Origin: Marsupella aquatica
Taxonomy: Eukaryota > Marchantiophyta
Assembly (NCBI GenBank): GCA_973895155.1
Contig: OZ316897.1
Location: 12,710,001-12,774,000, forward strand
Length of the DNA stretch: 64,000 bases
Direction: 5' to 3'
Below are positions 50,401-61,531 of this stretch, piece after piece (position 1 is the stretch's first letter; every line of letters starts with the position of its first letter). The notes below the pieces were generated by a model. The model was not told the DNA's origin, ran no database searches, and saw nothing but the letters and a program-made list of their open reading frames with translations. The position numbers and the translations under genes are program-made.

Positions 50401-50616
50401 CTCCATGATCCCACTTGCTCTATTCACAAGATCAAGGTGGTCATGTCGAATTCAAACATTGGGGCACATAACTTTGATACAACACTTGAAGATACTTCTG
50501 ATTACTTGTCTATGTTGGTTATAGAGTTTAAAAACCACCATAGGGAGATGGAAGATGGGGTACAAAAACTAATTCTTTTTACTTTAGGGTGAACAAGAAC
50601 TCAAAACATCTAAAGT
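47466..50616. other. Interior of the inverted-repeat pair, left part
   Basis: An AT-rich stretch with no supported gene and no transposase-like frame. If the arms are TIRs, this is the body of a non-autonomous element. Confidence 0.4.
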
Positions 50617-50636
50617 GATAGAGGCTCCATATGTAA
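50617..50636. repeat. Target-site duplication, left copy (LINE)
   Basis: The sequence GATAGAGGCTCCATATGTAA is repeated exactly at 52183-52202, on the other side of a poly(A)-tailed retroelement. Confidence 0.9.
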
Positions 50637-52182
50637 TAATCTGAGGTTCATACCCTCAGCCAGTACCTTGCCTCAATCTCTCTCAATTGACCAACTCTTG
50701 CGTCTTCTTGACAAGTAGCTACAACTGTCCAAACAAGACAACTACGAGTTGAAGAGTCTTCTCGCAAATTGGCAGGTACAAACTCTTAACGACATGCATG
50801 ATGCTCAGAATAGAGAATCTGGCCAATGGAAGACTTTGGCTGAAATGCAAGGTAACATCAGGACCACCAGGCCACGGGGGGTACTAGCCTTGAATAGCCT
50901 GCTGAATATCCTTATTGGGAGCCAAGGAAAAGCTGATGTCCGCCTTGCTAACCTAACAGGATGGAACTGGGAATGGGCTGATGGCGAACAACATGGCTGG
51001 AATCTCCCCACACACATTTGGGCCAGCATGAATAGGGATCGCAACATGCCAATCCTCAATCTCAATCGTAGATGGCACTTGCTGGACACCACCACAATGT
51101 GGCACCAGCGATGGAAACACTTGTGGAGAGGCTGGAGTGCACCTAAAGCCAGACTTGTTATTTGGAAAGTTTTACATGCTGGCTTTTTTACTAATTCTCG
51201 CGCTCTTAAGTGGGGTCTCAACAATGGCCTGTGTCCCAATTGCAGCTGTACTACATTGGAGAATTCTGATCACATGTTCAGAGATTGCCCGGCTATTACT
51301 CAAAGGTGGGATCTCCTTGAACACGTTGCACACGATACAGTTTTTGACAAAGCTGTTGGGTTCTCGCTTTTTGGCAAGATTGACACTGCCATCCGGACCC
51401 AGAAGAGAAATCCAGGGCAAATGCTTTTGCTGGCGGAAATGCTCAATACTCTTTGGCTTGAAAGATGCCCAAAAATTTTCAACGCACCCTCTACTAGATT
51501 TCCTCTGCATCTCATCCTTAACAGCGCCATGCTGCATGCTAACATTCTTCTTCAACAAACGAAGACTCTCAGAAAGAAATCTGCTATCACTAAGGCCAGA
51601 GATGGACTTGTTACCATGGTCACTAGAGCCACTGACCGGCACAACAACACGGTTACCAGCAACCATGCAAGAACAACCTAGAATTTGGGTTATTGGTAGG
51701 ATTGGTATGGGCTGCCTCACCTCCCCTTGGTTGGGTGGTGGTTGGCAAGCCTGTAGTGGCAGCACCTCATACTCTGATCACAATAGTAAGCAACTTAAGA
51801 GAAGGTCTCTTTTCTTTAAGAATTGGTATACTAGGTGGGATTATTCTGAACCTAGAGCCTTTGCTTTCTCTCATTGGAAGCCCATCAATTGGAACTGCCA
51901 TTTTGTGCACTGGAGGTGGGACTGTAGGTGGATTCATTTTTTGGCCATTAGTAGGTGGTTGACTAGGACTCATTCCCGCCCTAAAGTCTTAACTTAGGGC
52001 CCTGGGGCTTTGTTTCTTGGGCGCCGGTGCTGCTGCGGCCTTCGCCGGGGTTCTTTTTCTTGCTGCTGGGGTTTGCCCCTTGCCCCCCCTCTGGTCCTCG
52101 CCGTGGGGTTTCTTGGGGTTTTTTTCCGTGAAATAAATTTATTTAAAAAAATAATTTAAAAAAAAGAAAAAAAAGAAAAAAA
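50637..52182 (+). mobile_element. 5'-truncated LINE (non-LTR retrotransposon) insertion
   Basis: The 1.5-kb insertion is bounded by a perfect 20-bp target-site duplication. Its 3' end is a G/C/T-rich UTR, then AATAAATTTATTT and an impure poly(A) tail (about 52143-52182). It encodes only the C-terminal part of the reverse-transcriptase protein. Loss of the 5' part is typical of target-primed reverse transcription. It sits inside the inverted-repeat pair, so it is nested and younger. Confidence 0.92.
50749..51681 (+). pseudogene. LINE ORF2 C-terminal fragment, zf-RVT domain
   Basis: The open frame of 310 codons covers the region downstream of a LINE reverse transcriptase. The plant zf-RVT domain is recognisable at about residues 124-195: SAPKARLVIWKVLHAG, then GLCPNC (C-x2-C) and HMFRDCP (H-x4-C). 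The polymerase core is absent because of the 5' truncation; the first Met is simply the first one left after a TAG near 50718, so no functional protein is expected. Frames on the opposite strand (50805-51765) are shadows. Confidence 0.85.
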
Positions 52183-52202
52183 GATAGAGGCTCCATATGT
52201 AA
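52183..52202. repeat. Target-site duplication, right copy (LINE)
   Basis: Exact 20-base match to 50617-50636, immediately after the poly(A) tail. Confidence 0.9.
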
Positions 52203-52554
52203 GACACCCAAGAGAGAATGAAGAGAACTACAAATGTTCATAGATGACTGGAGAGATGACTGTCATGTTTTCTTGCCACATTTCACTACTTGCATAATCT
52301 ATACTATATGAGCAGAAAGAGGGGTTTTGCTGCAATACATCTCGGTGGTTGCAAAAATCTATCCAAGCCTTTTGGCAAGCATGGAGGTCCATCTGGGCTT
52401 CAATTTTCTCAATCCATATTTTGATGTAATTTGGAAAACACTATGTCGTGTTGATTTAATATTTGTTTGGTCTATCTTCATTTTTGCTGGTCCATTCAGG
52501 CTTCAAAATTGTTATTTGGCCTGTTCATATTCCATCAGAAACATGTCAGCATAA

Positions 52555-52578
52555 TGTCGGATGGAATACACATCCCAG
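52555..52578. repeat. 24-bp target-site duplication, left copy
   Basis: The sequence beginning TGTCGGATGGAATACACATC is repeated exactly at 53164-53187. Partial similarity continues for another ten bases. Confidence 0.85.
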
Positions 52579-53163
52579 AACCTTTTGTCCTTTTTTTTGG
52601 TCTGAAATGGAGCACTTTACTTAATCGGAAAGTAAAACCCAATAAAACAGGGAATAAAACGGCCAGACCACAAAAAAGATCACAGGCCAACCATCACATG
52701 AAGACCAAACACATTTGGTCAAGCAGACAAGGGCCAGCCAGGAGAAAAAGAGCGGAAAGCGACCAGATCACTGCCCACAGAAAAACAAAAGACACCACCA
52801 CAGAAATGAGGGTTGACTCAGTCCAAGGTGCAGAGATCCAAAAAAATTAAGATCTGACCAACTGCATCCAAGCAAAAAACCGTAATGAAGGGATGCCTAT
52901 CCGCAGAAACAAAGAATCAAAATACTACACAAGCAACAAAAACCCAATGCAAAATCAAGGCAGATCAAACAACCAAACTGGGCTGAAGTCCACAATCAAC
53001 TGACTATTCTCCAAGTGGCCACAACACCATCCCTACCTAAATCACGGCACATCCTACCAACAAAATCCTGACTATGACCACCTAATCTACAACATGCAGA
53101 CCCTTAAGGCAGGCAATCCTAAGATACAATTGGAAGTCCTTCCAAATACAAATCTTGATTTCT
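52579..53163 (-). mobile_element. Antisense retroelement 3' fragment
   Basis: A segment of about 585 bases lies between 24-bp direct repeats. It starts on the plus strand with a T run (about 52591-52598), which is a poly(A) tail on the minus strand. Upstream of that tail, read on minus, is T/G-rich sequence like a LINE 3' UTR. No coding capacity is seen. This is best read as a 5'-truncated retroelement inserted in the opposite orientation to the nearby LINE. Confidence 0.65.
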
Positions 53164-53187
53164 TGTCGGATGGAATACACATCCCAG
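53164..53187. repeat. 24-bp target-site duplication, right copy
   Basis: Exact match to 52555-52578. Confidence 0.85.
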
Positions 53188-53437
53188 GGCCTTTTATTCT
53201 CACAGGCTTCTTAAACTCTCACATAGGATTAATGTAAAATCTCATTAGAGTAAAATTTGTTTGATCTTCACACAAAGAACACTTTTAAATCCCATCCAAC
53301 TACAGCTTGAACTAAAATGTTTGGATAACGATCCCATCGAAGTTCCGACTCTGGCTGTTTTGCTCAAACTTTAAAAATGACTATTTGCTAAAAACAAACT
53401 CTTAAACAAGTAGAACAAAACAAAACAAATAATTTAT

Positions 53438-53754
53438 TTACGGACCCCACTAGAGGTCCCTTCCAAAATTCCTGGCACCACATTGTGCCACGTCAGCAAC
53501 AACCGCAACAAACAAGACTCATCAGTTTTGTGAATCAAACTTATAATTTTCATTCGTGTTTGTGTCAATTTGAGTGTAAATTTTGGGATGCCATGCCGTA
53601 AAAAGAAAAGTAAAAAATTAGAAATGTAAATAGCAAGACGGTTAAAACTGTACCATTTCTAATTTCCAATTTTAAAAATTAAATTCAAAGATTTATAAAA
53701 AATGTTTTTCATATAATAAATAATGACTAATAAGTAACTTGATAACTTCCTTGT
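53438..53754 (-). repeat. Right arm of a ~320-bp inverted repeat
   Basis: Inverted partner of 47134-47465, with scattered substitutions and small indels. The two arms could fold into a long hairpin across 6 kb. Confidence 0.85.
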
Positions 53755-56700
53755 CAAAGGGTAATTGGCACCTGGAGTAAGATTTTCGGCTCTTTGCAAT
53801 TAAGGTAAACTGCTAGCCATGGTCCAAACTTGAACACTCAATGAACTGAAACAATTCATTTGATCAGACATTCATCTAATTGTAAATGTTACAAATTGAA
53901 TTTTGATTCTAGTAGCTTGAGAATTTGGTAACATGTACCTAAAAGGCCTGATTTTGAAAACTATTTGTGATAACTAGGCTATCAATTAGTCAAGGGGTCC
54001 ACTAACTAATTCTAAATTTAAACCGGACTATGTGGGCATATGGCACACATTTTATATTCGAGTAAACTAAGACGAGTGAGATACTATATGCTACGTACCT
54101 AGTATAGAGGTACAGTGTCGTGAGGTGGAGCCGAGGCGAGCCGAAGCGAGCGGCATAATAACAGGAGGAGCGCAAAGCGAAAAACTGAAAAATGGGGGGA
54201 GTTGCATTGGACTCCGACGGAGCAGCCGGAGACGTCGGATGCACCACGGACGGGTGAGATTAACGCATTCAAACGCGCGGATTGCCGTTGCGTGGGTTCG
54301 GGTGGGGCCACCACAGCACCGGTCATGCTCGGTCCCTCCCCGGTGGCTGGCCCCGACGGCGAGACGACGACGGTGGTCAGAGAACCGGTGATGTGTGGTT
54401 ACTACTCCGGTGTAACCACTTTACGTCCCTGCTTTACGACCCGTGACTGTCACCCTCGCACTGACACCCCAGAGAGTCAGTGACGAGCGTACCGAGGACG
54501 GGTACGTGTTATTGTCTACCTTTCCTTTTCTTCGTCTTTTTCAAATCAAGGCGATGATAGTAGTGCCAAACGTGTTCCAAGAACCCCCACTTTTAACGCC
54601 CCTTGTTGTTTTCCTCTTTTCCTGTTTGTGATTTTCAGAGCATTTAGGAAGAAGAATGCAAAGTCAAGATTTGGATCAGCTCATTGTAAATATTTTACTC
54701 TGATTTTTAGAAAAGTTGATAATAATAAGATAAGTTTCTTTAGACCCTTAAGAGCTATAGGTAACCTGTAGCTACCATCAAAATTAACTTTTTCCTGAAA
54801 TTGTGAAACAAACCCGCACACTGGTAGAGGAGAGCGAGTGGAATGTGGAAAAAGGGGGAGATCTTGGACACTTCCCACTTATATATGGCTCGTGGTGGTT
54901 TAAGTGTATTACGTTCCTGTTAACAGAAATATTGGTACCTGCACTTATGTTGGGCTTAACAAAAACCAAGCTATTGAGGCTAGGAATTGTAAGTGTAGCA
55001 TGGTAGTGGAACAACCACACCCAGCAACACATAGATAGTGATATAGATCATATTTTCCAACATACCACACACAATAACACATCTCCTATAGCACACGTTT
55101 GCAGAGTATTCCCAATGGCTTTGTCCAGCCTAATCCAACACATACACCTCCACACAATTTATAAACCTTTTATAATTTGCATACAATTTGCATCAATTTG
55201 CAAAGGTTGATAAAGCAGCCCTACATCTTAAAGAATACAAATATGGTATCCATCCACCTGCATGACTATGTGAGCATCAATCTATTGTTGCCTTATGCAG
55301 ACAACATAGAAGGCTCTACTCTGTAGTTCTCTGGGCCATTTATGGATTACTAAAGGTAGGGATTGAATATCACTTAGAGTAAGGCAATTTCATATCAAAG
55401 TGTTGGGAATTTTTTTTCCTACCAATAAGTGTGGTAGTCCATGTTCCATGGCGAAGGCCCTTACAGTAAGTGGAACACATACACATTGCACCAATGCTAT
55501 AGTCAATAATAAATCATAATAACTTTTGGGTATTTCTAGTGCTAGTGTGCAATGGGGAAGTGCTTCAGTAGAATGCAGGGAGTACATACAACTTCCATAG
55601 CATTATATTCAATTCCTATCAATGAGACCTCAAGCAGATACAAGCAAGTATGTCTTGAAAATGGGAGAAACATCAAGCAGCGCAATATCTTGTGGATTCA
55701 CACAAAGATAAATTGTCAGAGAGCAAGAGAGAAATATGTGAAGAGAAGCTGTCTAAAAGTGGAATGCAAAGAAACAACCCAACGGGCCAGAGAGAAGAAT
55801 GACTGGACATTGCGGGAGGGACCGGCATGGTGATACTTCCTTGCGACGTTGTCAACACAAATTGGGACAACAACATATTGCAACGACATCCGTGTAGCAC
55901 TTGAGAATTACTTCATGTTCATAACAAAACTATGGCCGCAATGACAACATGGTCGCAACGACACATATGATACCTCAACAACTTCGTCAAGAACTTCCTT
56001 GCCTCACTTGCATTTGTTTGACCTCAATTCAACCCCATGACTACAATGACCACATGGCTTTGATAATCTCATGGTCACAACAGTTGCATGACCATCATGA
56101 CAAAATGGTCACAACAACACAGAACATGTCTTATCTCACCTGCATTTTCTTGTCTCTCCTCGACATCTTTGTCTCTCCTTGACATCTTTTGTGCAATGCA
56201 CAGGCATAGGGCTACTAGTTAGTTTACCTAATCCTCTACATTTAGATGTACTAGATCAAAGTTAGAGGTTATTGAGCTAAATAGGATGAATTCAATGTGA
56301 TTCTGAATTCATTGTCATCTAACAATCTCACACACCTGCCCAAAGAGGCATGGCTGTTTTGTATCTGAGTTGACACTCAGGTAGTGGGTTCAAATGTTCT
56401 GATTGACTGTTCCCTTTGGGGTTTTCACAGATTTCCTCTCCAAAAATCCAACCCCAAAAAACAATCTCAGTGACCTATTTTTGTTTTTTTAACCACAACT
56501 CTTGGTATAATAGGCCTCTGGTATGTATACGACCATACCTTCGTGTATCGGCACCTATCGTTCAGGAGAGGAGGAGGAAAATTGGAATCTGTTTTGTTTT
56601 TATCATCATAAATCTTTATTCATATTTGAAATGGAACAACACAGCCAAAGGTCTCATTGTGATCTATCTTTCAAGCCATAGACTGTCTCATGACATGGAT

Positions 56701-58393
56701 AGACAAGAGTTTAGAATGTGATAGAAAATGGGCAGCTAAGATTGCAATAGCAGAAAATCAATGGCCAGGTTTTGTCAATGGGTGTGCCAGCGTTGAAACT
56801 AAAAAAAAAAGCAATGTCCGCCCACTTTACTGAGAAAAACTAAGGAAGTTTTTGGCTCATCATTGACAGTTTGAACAACTACAATTGCTGGCCATCATGT
56901 CGGGTTGCTCATGTCAATTCATTGGTACTTGGGGAGAGGTAGAATAAAGGTTTTAGGAAAAAGTAGTTTAGCCACTCACTAGGCGATAGTGTAGGCATCG
57001 TCAAATTATGTCCCAGCTTGGGTTTTGGCCTTCTACAAGAGAAGCTGATTGCCAGAAAATTACATTGTTCATATCTTGTTTCTTTTAGTTTTGTTGTTGT
57101 CATTCTGCCTCTAAAAGCAAGACAATTGGATTGAGGTAGGGAAGGTTGATTTTGTTGCGAGAGTAAAAATAACGCATTTGTTATAATTTACTTGCTTTCT
57201 ACAATTCTTTATATCATTATTTTCCTCACACTTATTCTAAGTAATTAATTTGGGTTTTATCATTTCACGTATTTTTATTAAAACACATGAAATGAGGGCT
57301 TCTTTTGTTAGGAATTGACTCGAGTTCTTGACTTTAGTTAGTTTGGCCTTACTAGGGTTAATTAACCCTGGATTACATTAGGACAGGATTCATTTTGTTT
57401 AAGCCCACACATCTCGCCCCCCTGGGGGTATAGGTTGGATTGAGAGCTTTTTCTCTCTCATTTTTCACATGTACTTTCTTATGAGCTATGGATCCTTCAG
57501 AAGTTTCTCCATTGTGGTGTCTTGTTGGTGTAGTGTGATATTGAGTGCTTTCATGTTCCACATTGTTGACTAGTTTGGAGTTGACGGTTTCTTACATCTT
57601 CACCCATATTTTGATTTTATGGTTCCAAGTATTCTGACCAAAGCCCATAAAAAATGAGGCGCTTCTTCTCCACAATAGTTCCTAACATTTTGTTTTAATT
57701 TTAAAAATATTCATCTATTTTTGAAACACGTCCAGCTTATGCATAGCTTTCTTTTGAGCCCAATGAGAGATCTGCTTTATTCTCCATATTAATTGTTCCC
57801 CAACATTTTGTATTCATTGTTGTCATTTGAAAAATATTCACCCATTTTCAATACTGGAAATACCCATCCCTCCAGCTCATTGATATCTTTCTTTCCAGCC
57901 CAATGAGAGATCTGACTTTTGGTGAAAGGTAGATATTAGGATGTCTCACAGCTTCAGAGTATTGGAGGATGGCTTTTGGCCATGACGTTTCCATAGGCTT
58001 ATGTAAAAGTTTTTTTTTGTTAACACTGGCCACTACACTGACTTTTGGTCATGGCATGCAACATCAATCTTTATGGCAAAAAGATATGGATCATGAATTT
58101 GGTAATCCATGACATTTTCCATCCCTAACCTTAACTGGTAAGTCCATCAAATTTGAGGTTTGAGACCCCCCTGTTGTGCTCAGTTCAACATATACAAGTC
58201 ATAAGAGATCTATTCCCTCCTACCCCTTTGATAAGCAACTTGATGACACATACAAGTTACATCAAACAAAATCCCACCATGCCACTAAAGAGTAGGCCAG
58301 CACTAATAGGGTGAGGTAGGCTCACCAATTGAAAAATCCTCTCCCACCAGATCTCACCTACACCAGGACAGATATACTTGACGGACCCCTAGA

Positions 58394-58593
58394 TTGAAAC
58401 ATGTTACTTGACGGACCCTTTGGGGTTTTGGGTAGGTTCATTGAAACATGTTACTTGACGGACCCTTTGGGGTTTTGGGTAGGTTCATTTAAGGTCCAAC
58501 GATGAATCCTTTGGGGTTTTGGGTAGGTTCATTTAAGGTCCAACGATGAATCCTTTGGGGTTTTGGGTTGGTTCATTTAAGGTCTATCAATGG
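58394..58593. repeat. Nested minisatellite with two unit types
   Basis: Two 47-base units (58394-58440, 58441-58487) are followed by two 44-base units (58488-58531, 58532-58575) and a partial third. Both unit types end in CCTTTGGGGTTTTGGGTAGG plus TTCA but begin differently (GAAACATGTTACTTGACGGA versus AAGGTCCAACGATGAAT). Confidence 0.9.
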
Positions 58594-58647
58594 ACTGCAT
58601 CACTCATGAGATACATAGAAGTAACACTTCATTTTGGGGGGTCCATC

Positions 58648-59040
58648 AAGTATATTTCTCCCTACACCATTCCAAGCATAGGGGCATCAAGTACATCTCC
58701 CTACACCATTCAAAGCATGGAGGCACTGCTGAATTTCTTCCCACACCAATCAGAGCATCCAGGCTGAGCTGAATTTCTCCCCCAGCTCACCACTTCTGGC
58801 AAGCACAAGCACCTTCAACATCAGCTCGCTAGTGCATATTGGCGACCCGGGTTTCTCTACTCTAGCTCGCATTACTCTAGCTCGCATTGAGGTCCTGTCC
58901 TGCAATGACTTCAAGACTCTGGGGCCGGTGGAAAAATGTCAAGGTTGCTCTGCTCGAGAGAGCATTGAGATCCTGTCTTGTGAAGACTTCAAGACTCTGG
59001 GGCCGGAGGCAAAATCAGTGGGACACATTCCAAGGTGCGG
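58648..59040. repeat. Degenerate tandem repeats after the minisatellite
   Basis: CTCCCTACACCATTC-type units recur at about 58659 and 58697. A unit of about 82 bases with GAGRTCCTGTCYTG and GACTTCAAGACTCTGGGGCC appears at about 58889 and 58968, with a fainter third trace near 59262. Confidence 0.7.
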
Positions 59041-59235
59041 CATGCTACCTGTGTGCAGGCACACTAGCTTAGAACCACTGTCTGGTACAGGTCCACAAAA
59101 TAGCTAGACTGGTAGTCGAGGTTTCCTTGCTCTGGCTCACAAAGAGGGAGCCCTGGAACCTCTTCGAGACCCAAACCTCCCAAAACAGGTGTGACACATT
59201 TCAGCTGTGGCCTGTGAGGCATGCTAAGCGTTCTA

Positions 59236-59255
59236 AACCCTAAACCCTAAAAGTC
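59236..59255. repeat. Short telobox-like run
   Basis: Two to three AAACCCT units in a row, the plant telomere/telobox motif. It is too short to be a telomere remnant of note and may be a promoter-type telobox or chance. Confidence 0.5.
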
Positions 59256-61531
59256 CCTGTCCTGCGATGACTTCGAGCCAGGTGGGACACATTTCGGACT
59301 GCAAAACGGGTGATATTACGGATTTAGCAAGAATGGTGTTTAGGCTAGTATACAAACGTTGACTCTGGCACTAATTTAGGAATGAGAACTCAGAATCCAA
59401 ATCTGTGCATCACAAATTCCAACATTTAGCTCTTTTCAAGAAACAAAAAGGCCATGGTCTGGCTTTTTTCCGTTGTAGATGACTCTAAGAATTTCAAGAA
59501 AGGGAATCAGTTTTACATCTCAGTTTTCATAACTCAGGCACTATAATAACGCTTCACAGAAAAGCCTGGCCCAGAACCGCGTATCACTCAATATATTTCA
59601 GGGACCAGAATTTGCAACTTCCTGAGAAGTCAGTGCACTACCACACTTCATTACAATCGCTTGCTTACAAAAGATAACACTTAGCAAAGACTGTAGACTC
59701 TCGCCATAATCTAATGCAAATCTAGACATAAAAAGTTGCAGCCTCACTTCCAATGGAGTACAGCAGATATTGGGCAATATTAGGTTAATTAAAGCATCCA
59801 CTGCTTTCTATTACAATCTCTGTTAAAATGAACATAACTATCTCCTTACAGGGTCCTATCACCATATTTAAATACAAAGATCTGGAAGTGGTACACACAT
59901 AATTTGTATCCACAACTCAGATACATTTACTTTCTCTACAATGTCATGCTAAATCCCGAACTACATCGAGTCAGCCTTCCTACACTACATAGCTGGTGGA
60001 CGGCATGGGCTCACCATCACTGACCCACCGCCACAATACTAAAGGTACAAATAGTAACCAAAGCTAGGCTGAGCACACCACATTCAGAAGAAAACTAGAA
60101 GGTAACCGAACTTTTGATATGGAGCCAAAATAAACTGAAACTTGAGAAACTACAGATGGTTTTTAAACTATAAAAACTTGTGCCCGAACATAGCAATGAA
60201 CTAAGTCCGGAATGTGCTTCAGAGATCTGCTCGTCTTTCTCCGCCATTTGAGAGCTCCATCTGGAAACACACGTATCTAAAGAGATAAACTCCTCCTCAC
60301 CCTCTTGTCAGTGATGCTATACGCATAAGCTCATGACATTGACTGAAGAGAACGACTCCAACCCATCATTGCTGATTACAAAAAGGCTTGGGATCACGAC
60401 TCAATTGGTCGAAATTAAAAAATGCATATGGCATGTCTTTCACGTTTTTCCACTCTCAGAAGTAGCCCACTTCTGACATTGACCATTCAAGAAGGCACTA
60501 GGTTGGGTGAGATGATTCAAAACCAACTTGCCCTCATCAGAACAATTATCTACTGTTGTGGATCTAACACTGAACTACTCTTTGTTTTTTTATATGTTCC
60601 TTACAATTAGCTACCTGACCAAAACACACCAACCTCCCAAGGAAACATGCATTTACTGGTCACGAACTGAAAACGTCTAAAGGATCTGCTTGATAAGCAA
60701 TTCATGAACAAAGTAGTGTGTGAATAGCTTTCCAGATCTGTGTTGTTAGGCAAGTACCAGCCGACGCTGACAGGATAAACTTCGAATATTGCGCCAATCC
60801 CTGAAGATGTTAATAGAGAAGTTCGAAACGTGTACCTGATCCAGCTGAACGTCTTTGGTAAAACGTACTGAAGAGAATTTCGTGAAGCTGAACACCTGCT
60901 TTGCCAATTAATGCCCGTAAACCTGAATCAAGACAGGTTGGCCAAAGGACAACAGCATTGATATTGACGTCTACCCAGGACAAATGAACGAGGGAGCAGA
61001 GAAGAGATCGGACAACAATCGTTCCAAAACCCATACGTCACAGGACCACAACATCTGAGAAACGAAACATCAGAGACCTGCCATGCGCCAGAGCAGATAG
61101 ACATCAGACGCAATTGCCACTAGTGCTACTGATAGGCTCTGCTTCAAACAAAGATTGTATACAGTGATTGTATTCGGATTCTCATCACTCAACAACACGT
61201 GGTATCAGGTGCTTCGTCAAATTCACAAAGAAGACTTGTAATGTAATCAGCTCCTAAAATTCAGTGGAGCTTGAAGGTAACCTCTTTTAATGTACTTGTA
61301 GAAAGTAAGAATGTACCTATCATCACACACACAAATTATCCACAATATATAATAAATTGGGTGACCTTTCAGGGCTAGACATACAACTAAAGTTCAAGTC
61401 AGATAAAGAGAGGGAATGCCCCAGAGACAGAAGGCTTTTTTCTATCGGTCCCCTTTCATCTCTTACAAAGAATTGTTGAAAGTGAATGGCCGTTACAGTT
61501 TCTATAACATTCACCCCTGCAAAAATTCAAT

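Larger units (their letters stand above)
53755..61531. other. Gene-poor region before FAB1
   Basis: No gene is supported. It contains a GC-rich island (about 54110-54400) of unknown meaning, low-complexity ACAACA/ATGGTC sequence (55.93-56.18 kb), nested minisatellites (58.39-59.04 kb) and a telobox-like run (59236-59255). The right end, below 61531, would include the FAB1 3' UTR. Confidence 0.45.

Noticed and set aside
50805-51765. Minus-strand frames up to 197 codons inside the LINE
   Set aside because: Shadows of the zf-RVT frame on the plus strand.
51137-51997. 286-codon plus-strand frame overlapping the LINE coding remnant
   Set aside because: It is in a different frame from the zf-RVT motif and begins inside it. 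No RNase H or other LINE motif recognised after it.
60190-60320. Minus-strand exon-like phrase RVFPDGALKWRRK
   Set aside because: It looks protein-like for about 20 residues after an AG, but no neighbouring exon or family could be found, and it lies in likely FAB1 3' flank.
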